NCBI GenBank assembly: GCA_018383815.1
Contig: JAHAWU010000020.1
Coordinates: 1 to 38,250, forward strand
Direction of reading: 5' to 3'
Length of the DNA: 38,250 nt
From: Candidatus Jordarchaeia archaeon
Lineage (GTDB): Archaea > Asgardarchaeota > Jordiarchaeia > Jordiarchaeales > Jordiarchaeaceae
Below, in pieces: positions 9,021 to 16,875 of this stretch. The notes under the pieces were generated by a model. The model did not search any database and was not told the DNA's origin. It saw only the letters and a list, made by a program, of their open reading frames with translations. The translations under genes and the position numbers were made by a program. The stretch's first letter is position 1. Each line of letters starts with the position of its first letter.

Positions 9021-9087
9021 ACCACATAAATAGTGTGTGGCTAATTTAAAACCAAACGAAGTGCAAAGGTAGCCACATACTATTTTT
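9021..9087 (+). promoter_or_regulatory. Hairpin with T-run upstream of pyruvate kinase, possible attenuator
   Basis: ATAGTGTGTGGCTA at 9030-9043 can pair with TAGCCACATACTAT at 9070-9083 (14 pairs, one G-U), leaving a 26-base loop, and five T follow directly. An upstream CCACA (9022-9026) can pair instead with TGTGG at 9036-9040, which would break the larger hairpin. It sits about 60 bases before the pyruvate kinase start. It could equally be a tiny palindromic insertion. Confidence 0.4.
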
Positions 9088-9142
9088 CAATTCAGTATTT
9101 TTTTTAACAATACTCAAATGTTATTTTTGGGGTAGATTCAGT

Positions 9143-10537
9143 ATGGCTAGAAGAAGAGACAAAAAAACTAAAATAATATGCACGATAGGTCCTGCTAGTT
9201 TGAATCTGAAAACAATCAAGAAAATGTACGAGGCGGGAATGGATGTAGTTCGAATAAACACCGCCCACGGGGATTTCGACCAGTACAAAGAAATTATTAA
9301 TTTGACGAGGAGTGTGGGGGAGATACCCATCATTGTAGATATTAAGGGGCCGGAGATAAGAACAAGAATTAAAAGTCCCCGAGAGGTTAATGAAGGCGAC
9401 TTGGTAGTGGCCGGTTTCGGAGACGAGGAGCTCACCTTTTCCTACAACTTTTATGACGAGGTGGATGTGGGAGACAAGATTCTCATTGATAACGGAGCTA
9501 TAGGAACAAAAATAAAAAAGAAGGAAAATGGCAAACTGTACCTCCAGGTTTTCGATGCGGGAATAATTGAAAACAATAAGGGAGTCAACATTCCCCATAA
9601 GAGGATTAATGTTCCCAGCCTATCACAAAAGGATCTCCAAGCAATAGATTTCTCCAAAGAACACAATGTGGAATTCCTAGCACTCTCCTTCACAAGAGAC
9701 GCCAACGACGTAAGGAATCTGAGAGCGAAAATCGGCAACAGTGGACAGGCGGTAATAGCCAAAATTGAAAACTATTCAGGTGTAAAGAACATCGCCGAAA
9801 TTATAGACGAATCAGACGCCATAATGGTGGCCCGCGGAGATTTAGGCGTGGAGATAGATTATGAGAAGGTTCCCCTCATCCAGAAGAACATAATTCGAAG
9901 ATGCAACCAGCTGGGAAAAGCAGTGATAACCGCCACCCAGATGCTGGAATCTATGATGAACAATCCCACACCCACCAGAGCCGAAGCAAGCGACGTAGCA
10001 AACGCCATCCTAGATGGAAGCGACGCAGTCATGCTCTCAGGAGAAACATCCATTGGAAAATATCCTGTAGAATGCGTGGAAATGATGACCAAAATCGCAA
10101 AGGAAGCTGAACGCATGGTAACAAGCAAAGTGGAAATGAACGGCTACATCAACATTTCCCAAACAGTGAGCAAATCCATAAATCTGATAGCAAACTCAAT
10201 GCCCGTAGACAAGATTGTAACCCTAACCAGATCCGGATACACCGCAAGAATGATTGCCCGGTTCAGACTCAAACAACCCATAATCGCAGTAACAGAAAAC
10301 CAAATGGTAAAGAGACAATTGGAAATAGTCTATGGAGTAGAACCAGTACACCTAAAATACCGAGAAGCCCCAGACATGATCCGCTACACAGCACAGATAC
10401 TCAAGGAGAAAGCTCTCATAAAAGACGAAGACTATGTCCTATTCACAGCGGGAATCAGAACAAGACAGCCCCACGAAAGTAACCTTATAGAAATCCACAG
10501 AGTAGCAGACCTCCTAAGCGAGGCCCCCCGAAAATAA
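9143..10537 (+). CDS. pyk: Pyruvate kinase
   Basis: A 464-residue pyruvate kinase, converting phosphoenolpyruvate and ADP to pyruvate and ATP in the cytoplasm. The active-site signature IAKIENYSGVKN is at residues 205-216 with the catalytic Lys207, followed by IMVARGDLGVEI (227-238) and TQMLESMMNNPTPTRAEASDVANA. The (beta/alpha)8, inserted B and C-terminal domains are all present, and no PEP-utiliser extension is fused. The first motif reads RINTAHGD instead of the usual RxNFSHG, and DIKGPEIRT instead of DTKGPEIRT, so two of the common potassium ligands (Ser, Thr) are changed. The ATG at 9143 is the first sensible start; a TATA-like or attenuating leader lies upstream. The gene appears monocistronic. 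Confidence 0.95.
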   Translation: MARRRDKKTKIICTIGPASLNLKTIKKMYEAGMDVVRINTAHGDFDQYKEIINLTRSVGEIPIIVDIKGPEIRTRIKSPREVNEGDLVVAGFGDEELTFSYNFYDEVDVGDKILIDNGAIGTKIKKKENGKLYLQVFDAGIIENNKGVNIPHKRINVPSLSQKDLQAIDFSKEHNVEFLALSFTRDANDVRNLRAKIGNSGQAVIAKIENYSGVKNIAEIIDESDAIMVARGDLGVEIDYEKVPLIQKNIIRRCNQLGKAVITATQMLESMMNNPTPTRAEASDVANAILDGSDAVMLSGETSIGKYPVECVEMMTKIAKEAERMVTSKVEMNGYINISQTVSKSINLIANSMPVDKIVTLTRSGYTARMIARFRLKQPIIAVTENQMVKRQLEIVYGVEPVHLKYREAPDMIRYTAQILKEKALIKDEDYVLFTAGIRTRQPHESNLIEIHRVADLLSEAPRK

Positions 10538-11174
10538 AAACTAGAAAACAAAAACCATTCACCCTTAAATTAGTCCCCACTGTGAATTTAAGCAACACTC
10601 CATTTGTAGACTTTTTATATTACAGGCTTGAGAAGATCCGTTTCCCTTTTATCGCATTCGTGTATAAAAAATGGAGTAGAAGAAATGCTGAGACGTGTTA
10701 AAGGGAATGCGCATCACCACACAAAACAGCGCTGCGGGATTTTGTTCATGTGGCACTTCCCAGCGCAATCAACACTAAAAATCTCATCCCGGCTATCAAC
10801 ATTGGGAAGTAGTCCCTAAAAACGCTTCCTCCCTAAGACAGGAAAACTCTGCCCTACCTTTTACTCTCTCCAAAGCCCATTGAAATAAACTTTAGGGCGT
10901 GAAGTTTCTGTTGCGGTTCTTTGTGGGAGGGGCGGTTTGCTGGGTGATGTTTTTTACCCTATTATCTTATCACTCTTATTCTTCCTCCTTTTGTTCAAAG
11001 GAGCCTTTTTATAGCTTCTTTTGGGCGACAGCCTAAACTCTCAAAGAGCCAGACATCCATCGATAAGGTGTGGCTTCAAACCCCGAATGCACCAAATATT
11101 TATTTTAAATAAAATACAAATTAAATATGTTAAACTTGTATCTGCCAATATATGACAAAAAGGGGGTGTGAAGT
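10538..11174. other. Gene-free region with promoter of first V4R-like paralogue
   Basis: Roughly 640 bases with no supported gene. Short open frames occur (for example a 45-codon GTG frame at about 10905 with one hydrophobic segment) but lack clear ribosome binding sites or recognisable homologues. AT-rich TTTAAATAAAATAC at about 11103-11116 is a TATA-like box suited to the gene at 11175, whose ribosome binding site is GGGGGTGTG just upstream of the ATG. Confidence 0.45.
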
Positions 11175-11828
11175 ATGCCTGTTGGAAATGAAAGGATTGT
11201 TAGGGCACTGGCCGATGCGTATCGGAATGAACCATTGATTTCTCCTGCGGTTTTGAAACTCTTTCTGGAGCATGCTAACAAGTATGCTCGGGAAAAATTC
11301 CAGCTAGACAGAAATTGCGACACTATAGACGAAATGGAAGCTGCATTAATAGGTTTGGTGGAAAAGTATCCCTCACAGGATGCTTGGGTTTACGGCGGGT
11401 TAAAAGGAGAGAGTTTACTTACTGGTGCCACCGGAGTAATAAGTAAAAGAATCGGTAAGGAAGCAACAAAATCTCTGGTTACCAGTTTAGGCCTAACAGA
11501 ACATCTAAAAGGGGCAAAAAATCTCTACGATTTTCTACAAAAATATAAAGCCTTACTCGTAGCCATAGGATTCGTAAAGGACCAAGACATAAAACTCACC
11601 GACTTGGGTAACGAAGAGGTAGAGGTATCACTGAGTGGTGACTGTAGCTATCTGAATGTATGCATTGACGTAAACAAAGAAGGCATTTACAATGTCCTAG
11701 GACAAGTGCCCTGCCCCCGATTAATTGCATTTGCTGGAGTAGCCGAACTTATCCTAAAGAGAGGATTCGATGTAAAAATACTGAAATATGATCCGCCCAA
11801 CTGCAAAGCAATAATTTTCGAAATCTAA
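11175..11828 (+). CDS. V4R-like paralogue 1, conserved archaeal protein of unknown function
   Basis: A 217-residue protein, clearly paralogous to the gene at 12586: both begin MPVGNER and share YGxLKGESLxxGATGVI, LSGDCxYLxxC, KEGIYNVxGQVxC and PPNCKAxIFE. The C-terminal pattern of strand, Cys and aromatic-rich end resembles V4R (4-vinyl reductase) small-molecule-binding domains, but the match is by eye and moderate. Shared Cys residues (in GDCSYLNVC, VPCPR and PPNC) are candidate metal or heme ligands. No signal peptide or membrane segment is seen. The ATG follows GGGGGTGTGAAGT. Function unknown; ligand sensing is the most natural guess. Confidence 0.85.
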   Translation: MPVGNERIVRALADAYRNEPLISPAVLKLFLEHANKYAREKFQLDRNCDTIDEMEAALIGLVEKYPSQDAWVYGGLKGESLLTGATGVISKRIGKEATKSLVTSLGLTEHLKGAKNLYDFLQKYKALLVAIGFVKDQDIKLTDLGNEEVEVSLSGDCSYLNVCIDVNKEGIYNVLGQVPCPRLIAFAGVAELILKRGFDVKILKYDPPNCKAIIFEI

Positions 11829-11838
11829 TAAGCAAAAA

Positions 11839-11858
11839 TTTTTCTTTTTTTTCTATTT
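11839..11858 (+). terminator. T-rich 3' end of V4R-like gene
   Basis: An almost pure T run (TTTTTCTTTTTTTTCTATTT) starts ten bases after the TAA stop, as expected for an archaeal oligo-T terminator. Confidence 0.5.
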
Positions 11859-12585
11859 AAGCGGGAGTCGGAGATAATTTGTAATTGAATTCATAACTAG
11901 AAATAAAATGTCAAATAGACATGCTTGCTATAATTAAAAACTAGAGATTTAAGAGTGGTGTTTCTTTTTATCAAATAGCTCGACTGACTTTTAGAGATAC
12001 ATTCATGGAATAAAACTTGGTAGGTGAAAAGCTTATTTAGTGGGAGCGCTTCAAGTAACTAGTTCCTCGAGCTTTTCCTATTTAGTTGCGGTGCTGTTTT
12101 GTGATTTTTTCTTGCCTTCTGGTCCTTAAATTTTTATTTTCCCCTTCTTTAAGAGCCGATTTTAGGATTCATCAAGAAACTTTCCACACAACTGTACATC
12201 TATTGACAAGTGATGTTGGGTTAACGGTGCTACACATCTTATATGCTGTGTTGCATAATTTTACTTTTTTAAGTAGGTTTATTAGGTTGTTGAAAATTTT
12301 TCAAATTAACAATGTAAAATTATAAAAAATTCATTAGAATATATAAAGAAATTGAAAAAATGAAAATTGTACAACACAGCAATCTTATAAAAAAATTTAA
12401 ATACATTGAAAAACAATTAATAACGCACCTAGTATGCTAAGCATTTCGCAAAAACAAGCGAAAATATAAGAACTTCATCCTATTTATATTGAGAAAATCG
12501 CAAAAAGGAATGATTTCAGCTATAAAAAATCAAGTACGAATTTAGAACTTTAAATCAAACGACTTGTGAAGGGTGGGTATTATTT
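11859..12585. other. Gene-free region between the V4R-like paralogues
   Basis: No gene is supported here. The stretch contains element A copy 2 (12244-12381) and an AT-rich upstream region for the second paralogue with TTTAAATACATTG at about 12397. Short frames crossing the mobile element have no ribosome binding site. Confidence 0.5.
12244..12381. mobile_element. MITE-like element A, copy 2 (138 bp)
   Basis: Identical over all 138 bases to copies 1 and 3, in the same orientation, with the same TGCTGTGTTG terminal inverted repeats. The flanking 8-bp direct repeat is ATCTTATA at 12236-12243 and 12382-12389, different from the other two, which proves a separate insertion and not duplication of a larger block. 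Confidence 0.92.
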
Positions 12586-13242
12586 ATGCCGGTTGGAAAT
12601 GAGAGAGTCGTTAGAGCTGGTATTAAGGGAATAAAGAGCGAGCCTTTAATCAACGAAGCAGTGTTAAAACTTATTTTGAAAAGCTCAAATGAGTACGCCA
12701 AGAAAAGATTCAACATGGACATCAATTGCGGAAACATTGATGAGTTGGAAGCCTGTTTAGTGGGTGCGGTTGATAAATATCCTACACATGAAGTCATCAC
12801 GTATGGTGTACTTAAGGGGGAAAGCTTGGTTGCTGGTGCCACAGGGGTCATTGGCAAAAGGGTTTTACTGACATCTGCGAAGCATTTGCTCAATGATTTG
12901 GGGGTAACAGCACATTTGAAAAAAGAGGCGAATAATCTATTCGATGTACTCTCAAAGTACAAGAGCTTGATGGTATCCATAGGATACGCAAAAGACCCAG
13001 ACATCTCCCTTAAGGATTTGGGTGAAGATGGAGTGGAAGTAACGCTGAGCGGTGATTGCACCTATCTGGACACCTGTCTGGATATGAAGAAGGAAGGAAT
13101 TTACAACGTGTTCGGCCAAGTATTCTGTACTAGAATGTTCGCATTCGTCGGAGTGGCGGAAAACGTGCTCGGAAACCGCGTCGACATAAAAATCTTAGAA
13201 TATAATCCTCCCAACTGCAAGGCTAGAATATTTGAAGTGTAA
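12586..13242 (+). CDS. V4R-like paralogue 2, conserved archaeal protein of unknown function
   Basis: A 218-residue paralogue of the 11175 gene, collinear end to end and roughly half identical by eye. The conserved Cys positions are kept (GDCTYLDTC, VFCTR, PPNCKA), as are the glycine-rich GESLVAGATGVIGKR and KYKSLMVSIGYAKDPDI segments. The start ATG at 12586 lies after GAAGGGTGGG. As with its partner, the C-terminal fold resembles a V4R ligand-binding domain but no enzyme activity can be assigned. The two copies are separated by element A copy 2, so tandem duplication came with or before that insertion. It converges with the cooC operon. Confidence 0.85.
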   Translation: MPVGNERVVRAGIKGIKSEPLINEAVLKLILKSSNEYAKKRFNMDINCGNIDELEACLVGAVDKYPTHEVITYGVLKGESLVAGATGVIGKRVLLTSAKHLLNDLGVTAHLKKEANNLFDVLSKYKSLMVSIGYAKDPDISLKDLGEDGVEVTLSGDCTYLDTCLDMKKEGIYNVFGQVFCTRMFAFVGVAENVLGNRVDIKILEYNPPNCKARIFEV

Positions 13243-13259
13243 AACAACAACGACCAAAC

Positions 13260-13284
13260 TTTTTCATTTCTTTTTTCATTTTTC
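13260..13284 (+). terminator. T-rich terminator between convergent genes
   Basis: TTTTTCATTTCTTTTTTCATTTTT follows the second V4R-like gene by 18 bases and lies 30 bases before the end of the convergent cooC-like gene. Confidence 0.5.
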
Positions 13285-13315
13285 CATAAAATTTTTGGCG
13301 ACAATGCTTCCGACT

Positions 13316-14110
13316 CTAGTTGTGGGGCGTGTCATAATGAGATTCTTGAAGCATCGTTTCTAAGAGCTTTTTTGCGGCTATATATGCTGGGCTATTGCTG
13401 GGTACTCTTATCAGAGGGTTTCCCTTTAAGCTGGCTTCTGCAATGTTCTGATCGTAGGGAATTATTCCCGCGTATTTTACTCCGATTTTTGTGGAAAACT
13501 GGTAGAGTTCCTGCTCCCATGTAGCGTCTAGCCTATTTCCCAAGAGGAAAATCTCATTAAAAGGTAGGTTAACCTCGTCGACCAACTCTTTGATGCGGCG
13601 TGTGGTTGCTAACCCCATTTTGGACTGTTCAGTCACAATTAAAAGAATGTCAGAGGCTTTACTGGTTCTTCGGCTGAGGTGTTCAAATCCGGCATAGAAA
13701 TCGATGAGGATGAAATCATACCATTTTGTTAGAGATTCAATTATTCCCGCTGCGAAACTATCCAAGTCACAGTAACAGCCCTCTCCCCTCTTGCAACCCA
13801 CAACAAGAAAGTCAAAGCCATTCTGCTCAATGATGCTTTCCCAGATTTCTGCTTCCATAAGTTTGCCGTAACTACTGGTTCCAGAATCTAATTCTTCCTT
13901 TTTCCTGTCCAGTATCATTCCCAGAGTGGTTCTTCCCTCCACATCGATGCCTAGAGCGGTACCCAAATTCATAGCGGGATCAGCGTCTATCACTAGGATG
14001 TCCCCTAAATTCTTTTCCGTCAAAGCTTTAAGTAGTAAGGCGGTGAGGGTGGTTTTCCCAGCTCCCCCCTTACCGCAAACGGAAACTGTGAGCCCTTTCC
14101 TAAAGATCAT
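13316..14110 (-). CDS. cooC: CooC-type nickel-insertion ATPase (CODH maturation factor family)
   Basis: A 264-residue SIMIBI-class MinD-type ATPase. The deviant Walker A CGKGGAGKTT starts at residue 12, and DADPAMNLG follows at 43-50. A Cys-x-Cys in GEGCYCDLDSF falls at residues 112 and 114, the positions that hold the metal between monomers of Carboxydothermus CooC1. CooC proteins use ATP to help insert nickel into the C-cluster of CO dehydrogenase. No CODH gene is in the window, so it may act on an enzyme encoded elsewhere or on another metalloenzyme. It is the last gene of a four-gene minus-strand operon, 18 bases after the upstream gene, next to two Fe-S proteins that may be redox partners. 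The ATG at 14110 is the first start. Confidence 0.85.
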   Translation of the reverse strand: MIFRKGLTVSVCGKGGAGKTTLTALLLKALTEKNLGDILVIDADPAMNLGTALGIDVEGRTTLGMILDRKKEELDSGTSSYGKLMEAEIWESIIEQNGFDFLVVGCKRGEGCYCDLDSFAAGIIESLTKWYDFILIDFYAGFEHLSRRTSKASDILLIVTEQSKMGLATTRRIKELVDEVNLPFNEIFLLGNRLDATWEQELYQFSTKIGVKYAGIIPYDQNIAEASLKGNPLIRVPSNSPAYIAAKKLLETMLQESHYDTPHN

Positions 14111-14128
14111 GATTCTCCCCTCATTTTT

Positions 14129-14824
14129 TTATATGCTGTCTATCGACCTGTAGAGGAGGTTCTCTTTAATGATAACCTCACAAAGATTGGCATAGACCTT
14201 CAAGTTAGTTGCCTCTTTCACCTCAGGGGGAAGTAGCTCTTTGAACAATCCCACTCTCTCATAAAATATTAGAATACCCACGCCCTTTTCGGAGCATAGA
14301 TCTATAAATTCTTCATCTACCGGGAAGGGAAACACGTAGTACATTTTATTGTAACAGCCCTCCAAACCGCTTAGCCCCTCCAAAGATTCCATGCACTTCC
14401 TGTATCTGCAATGTGCCATCACGCAATCCTTGGAGGGAATCCTGTACTCTTTAGTCTTCCAGAAAACTTTTCCGTCTTCCTCCTTTTTTTCCACCCACCC
14501 ATCCCTAACTATATCTTCTAGGGCAGAACTAACAAATAGAGTACTGGAACCCGTCTCAGAAGCAATGTCTTCAGTTGTCCTCCACCCACCACCTAATAAA
14601 GTGTAGAGGATACCTGAGGGGACGAAATGTGTGCTTTTAATCCTCTTTTTCAAATCAGACAAACGGGGCATAATGCAAACTATATCCACGAGCTTTCCCA
14701 GTACTTCATAGTTTCGCCGGACAAAATAGCCTCGTGAAGAAAAGTAGGAAGCAGTTGCAGCGCACAACGTTTTCTCACTAACAACACCCGACAAGACAAA
14801 GACCCCACCAAAAAAAGAGCGCAT
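14129..14824 (-). CDS. Uncharacterised protein with winged-helix region, in Fe-S/cooC operon
   Basis: A protein of up to 231 residues, not recognised as a named family. The N-terminal part (SSRGYFVRRNYEVLGKLVDIVCIMP) has the pattern of strand-turn-strand seen at the start of PD-(D/E)xK nuclease-like or restriction-like folds. The middle (ILYTLLGGGWRTTEDIASETG...ALEDIVRDGWVEKK) looks like a winged helix. A Cys cluster follows (CVMAHCRYRKC), then an acidic C-terminal domain. The ATG at 14824 has no ribosome binding site, whereas GGTGGGG precedes a TTG at 14794 by eight bases, so the shorter 221-residue form is likely. Position between a ferredoxin and cooC suggests a regulator or accessory of the same process (inference). 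Confidence 0.7.
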   Translation of the reverse strand: MRSFFGGVFVLSGVVSEKTLCAATASYFSSRGYFVRRNYEVLGKLVDIVCIMPRLSDLKKRIKSTHFVPSGILYTLLGGGWRTTEDIASETGSSTLFVSSALEDIVRDGWVEKKEEDGKVFWKTKEYRIPSKDCVMAHCRYRKCMESLEGLSGLEGCYNKMYYVFPFPVDEEFIDLCSEKGVGILIFYERVGLFKELLPPEVKEATNLKVYANLCEVIIKENLLYRSIDSI

Positions 14825-14844
14825 AAAATTAACTCTTTAAAATA

Positions 14845-15114
14845 TTATTTTTCGGGAATAGAAATTGTGAGGGCGCCCTTGGGACAGACCTCGATACAGG
14901 ATTTACACGAGGGATAAGTACACATAACGCGGAAGGTCGAAACAATAGTCCAGCCTCTGGGAGGTTTTCCCGGCTCCGGAATTTCTACCGGTCTATATGC
15001 TAAAACGCAATAGGGACAAGCCTTTATGCACTCCAAACATGCAGCTGGGTCTCCACACTTCTCCTTATCATAATTTATTATCGGTCTTATAGTCACCAAT
15101 GCGAGTTTCACCAC
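14845..15114 (-). CDS. Two-cluster 4Fe-4S ferredoxin-like protein
   Basis: An 89-residue protein with two iron-sulfur binding regions. The first has Cys20, Cys26, Cys29, Cys33 and Cys36 within CGDPAACLECIKACPYC; the second is CTYPSCKSCIEVCPKGAL near 65-82, ending with the typical Cys-Pro. It is a soluble electron carrier or small subunit. The GTG start at 15114 (or the next GTG at 15111) overlaps the TGA of the upstream Fe-S protein gene, so the two are translationally coupled and probably form a complex. Confidence 0.85.
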   Translation of the reverse strand: MVKLALVTIRPIINYDKEKCGDPAACLECIKACPYCVLAYRPVEIPEPGKPPRGWTIVSTFRVMCTYPSCKSCIEVCPKGALTISIPEK

Positions 15115-15992
15115 ACATTCTTTAATTGGGGAATTTCTTCACGCGGTACAAGTTTTATGGCCTCATTTGGACAGGCGGTGCGGCATAATCCGCAGCCCCA
15201 ACACTGCATTTGGTTCACGTGTACTTTACCTGTGGTGGGAGAAAATTTTAGGGCTCCAAAAATACACCTTGTCTGACAACGGGGCGCGCTACCACATCCG
15301 TTGCAGCCTTCAGTATTTACGAGAGCTACGTACTCTCCTTTTTTGAATACTTCGTCTACATTGTAGTGGAATCTGGCTCTGATTGCAATGCAGTAGGGGT
15401 AATCACAGTTGCAAAGCATGGTTGGAACCGGCGCTGGGCACCAGAAAATTCCATGAACCAACCCTTCCCTGTCTAGTTCCCTCAAAATCCTTTTCGCCTC
15501 CTCCTTGGAAACCATCTTGTTGGGCTTATCCCAAGACCCAATATTTTTCTGTAAGGGTTCCGCCGCCGGCCTCAGAAACATGCAACACATTTTCTCCCTT
15601 CCCCCATAATACTTCCGACATATGCACGGAAGAACAAAAATTTCTCCCTCATTCAAATCAATTATTTTTTCCGCATCTTCAAGCGGAACCACCTGACCGG
15701 CTACTGCCTGCTCCATCATGGCGGGTATTTGTTCACGCATAACCCGAGCAGAGTCATCATGTAAATCTGGAAAAACATCGTCCACCCTTTCACCCAAACC
15801 CACATCTACTTTGAACCGCTGTGCAGTAGTCATAATCTCTTGAATCGTACCTTTCAAACCAAAAAGCTGCCCCAGCAAAGTATCCTCCATTTTGACCTTG
15901 GTCGACTCGCCATGTATTACCTCGTCACTGTAGTTTCTGGGATTTAAGTACCACTTTTTCCCATCTCCATATTTTATGCAATACTTACACAT
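15108..15992 (-). CDS. Large cysteine-rich 4Fe-4S protein
   Basis: A 294-residue protein when read from the ATG at 15992 (MCKYCIKYGDGKKWYL), preceded by AGGAATAGGGG; a TTG 54 bases further upstream is the alternative. It contains 18 cysteines. The C-terminus is a two-cluster ferredoxin domain, CNGCGSAPRCQTRC followed by CWGCGLCRTACPNEAI. Upstream Cys groups, CIC, MCCMF and LCNCDYPYC, suggest further metal or disulfide sites. An N-terminal pair Cys2/Cys5 adds another. Such proteins pass electrons within oxidoreductase complexes. It is first in the operon with a second ferredoxin, a winged-helix protein and CooC, so a role in reducing or loading a metal cluster is plausible but unproven. Confidence 0.85.
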   Translation of the reverse strand: MCKYCIKYGDGKKWYLNPRNYSDEVIHGESTKVKMEDTLLGQLFGLKGTIQEIMTTAQRFKVDVGLGERVDDVFPDLHDDSARVMREQIPAMMEQAVAGQVVPLEDAEKIIDLNEGEIFVLPCICRKYYGGREKMCCMFLRPAAEPLQKNIGSWDKPNKMVSKEEAKRILRELDREGLVHGIFWCPAPVPTMLCNCDYPYCIAIRARFHYNVDEVFKKGEYVALVNTEGCNGCGSAPRCQTRCIFGALKFSPTTGKVHVNQMQCWGCGLCRTACPNEAIKLVPREEIPQLKNVW

Positions 15993-16048
15993 ATTGCCCC
16001 TATTCCTTTTCAGGTTCTTAAAAAAATTAAACACATTGTCCAACAAAT

Positions 16049-16090
16049 AACATTTATGTATCTAGATACTGGTTTCTAAATATAAATGTT
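16049..16090 (-). promoter_or_regulatory. Promoter with nested palindromes ahead of the Fe-S/cooC operon
   Basis: A perfect 12-bp palindrome GTATCTAGATAC (16058-16069) is bracketed by a 9-bp inverted repeat AACATTTAT (16049-16057) and ATAAATGTT (16082-16090). On the minus strand the region contains a TATA-like ATTTATATTTAG, so the palindrome would lie near the transcription start, as expected for a repressor operator. Confidence 0.5.
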
Positions 16091-16185
16091 GTAATAAAAT
16101 AAGGTATTAAAGTTATTGTAAAGAATGGGAATCATTTTTCCTCTAACCACTTCAGTAGTTAATTTTCTACCGCTTTATGTATTCA

Positions 16186-16231
16186 CAATGCTTAAATACT
16201 AGATTTGGGTGGGATAAATGGTGGGATTACT
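16186..16231 (+). promoter_or_regulatory. Promoter and ribosome binding site of vapBC pair 1
   Basis: The TATA-like CTTAAATACT at 16190-16199 predicts transcription from about 16220-16225. GGTGGG at 16220-16225 then lies six bases before GTG at 16232, which decides that start over the in-frame TTG at 16205. Confidence 0.45.
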
Positions 16232-16474
16232 GTGACTGACGAAGCTGTAGTTGACAGTAAGGGTAGAATTGTTATTCCAAAGCGGCTGCGTGAAATTTTA
16301 GATTTAAGAGAGGGGACCAAAGTGAAACTGTTAGTTGAGGAGGGAAAAATAGTGGTGATGAAACCTGTGACCTCCAAAGAATTTATCCGTGAAATGGAGG
16401 GTTTCATAAAGGAAGGTTCTCCTATTCAAATGGCGAATCCCCTTAAACTCAAGGAGATATGGGAGAAACAATGA
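16232..16474 (+). CDS. vapB: AbrB/SpoVT-family antitoxin (VapB)
   Basis: An 80-residue swapped-hairpin DNA-binding antitoxin. The core VDSKGRIVIPKRLREILDLREGTKVKLLVEEGKIVVMKP is the AbrB beta-hairpin region; the C-terminal tail (EFIREMEGFIKEG...LKEIWEKQ) would wrap the toxin. VapB proteins repress their own promoter and block the VapC ribonuclease. Its TGA overlaps the ATG of the PIN gene (ATGA), a standard vapBC layout. An upstream in-frame TTG at 16205 would add nine residues but lies before the likely transcription start. Confidence 0.88.
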   Translation: MTDEAVVDSKGRIVIPKRLREILDLREGTKVKLLVEEGKIVVMKPVTSKEFIREMEGFIKEGSPIQMANPLKLKEIWEKQ

Positions 16475-16875
16475 TATATGTTGATGCAAACTATTGGATT
16501 TACTGGTTTGACCAACGTCTTCCAGAGCATAAATATGTCTTGAAACCCATGAGAGAGGCCCTTAGAGAAGGGATTGTGCTTAATGTAATCACCATCATTG
16601 AGGTCGCTCACTACCTACGTAATTTAGCCGAAAAAGATTTCCTTGACAAGCTTAACAAAATGCAGAGCCTCACCTCATTAGAACTCGTCAATCTAGACAC
16701 AGAACTACTTAAATTAGCACTTGAAAAACTGGTAAGATATGCCAAAGTTGGAATAGGTGGCCGAGACAGCGTCATTCTGGCGACAATGCAAGCACTAGGA
16801 ATAAAAAGAATAGCCACCCACGACAAAGTCTTCAAACAAATCAAAGGTCTAGAAGTCATCGACCAAATCCCATAG
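16471..16875 (+). CDS. vapC: PIN-domain ribonuclease toxin (VapC)
   Basis: A 134-residue PIN-domain toxin read from the ATG at 16471, which overlaps the antitoxin stop and follows GGGAG; an in-frame ATG at 16459 is less well placed. The acidic metal-binding residues are all present: Asp5 in MIYVDANYWIYWF, Glu in ITIIEVAHYL, Asp in GIGGRDSVILATM, and the last Asp in RIATHDKVF. VapC toxins cut specific RNAs, often tRNA, under stress. This is the only one of the window's AbrB-type pairs without damage and appears intact. Confidence 0.9.
   Translation: MIYVDANYWIYWFDQRLPEHKYVLKPMREALREGIVLNVITIIEVAHYLRNLAEKDFLDKLNKMQSLTSLELVNLDTELLKLALEKLVRYAKVGIGGRDSVILATMQALGIKRIATHDKVFKQIKGLEVIDQIP

Noticed and set aside
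10905-11041. A 45-codon GTG frame with one hydrophobic segment (LLRFFVGGAVCWVMFFTLLS)
   Set aside because: Could be a small membrane peptide, but there is no clear ribosome binding site and the rest is Ser/Phe-rich; not enough to call a gene.
11041-11095. GGCTTCAAACCCC followed by GCACCA, resembling a tRNA T-loop and CCA end
   Set aside because: The T-arm does not pair, and no acceptor, D or anticodon arms can be drawn upstream.
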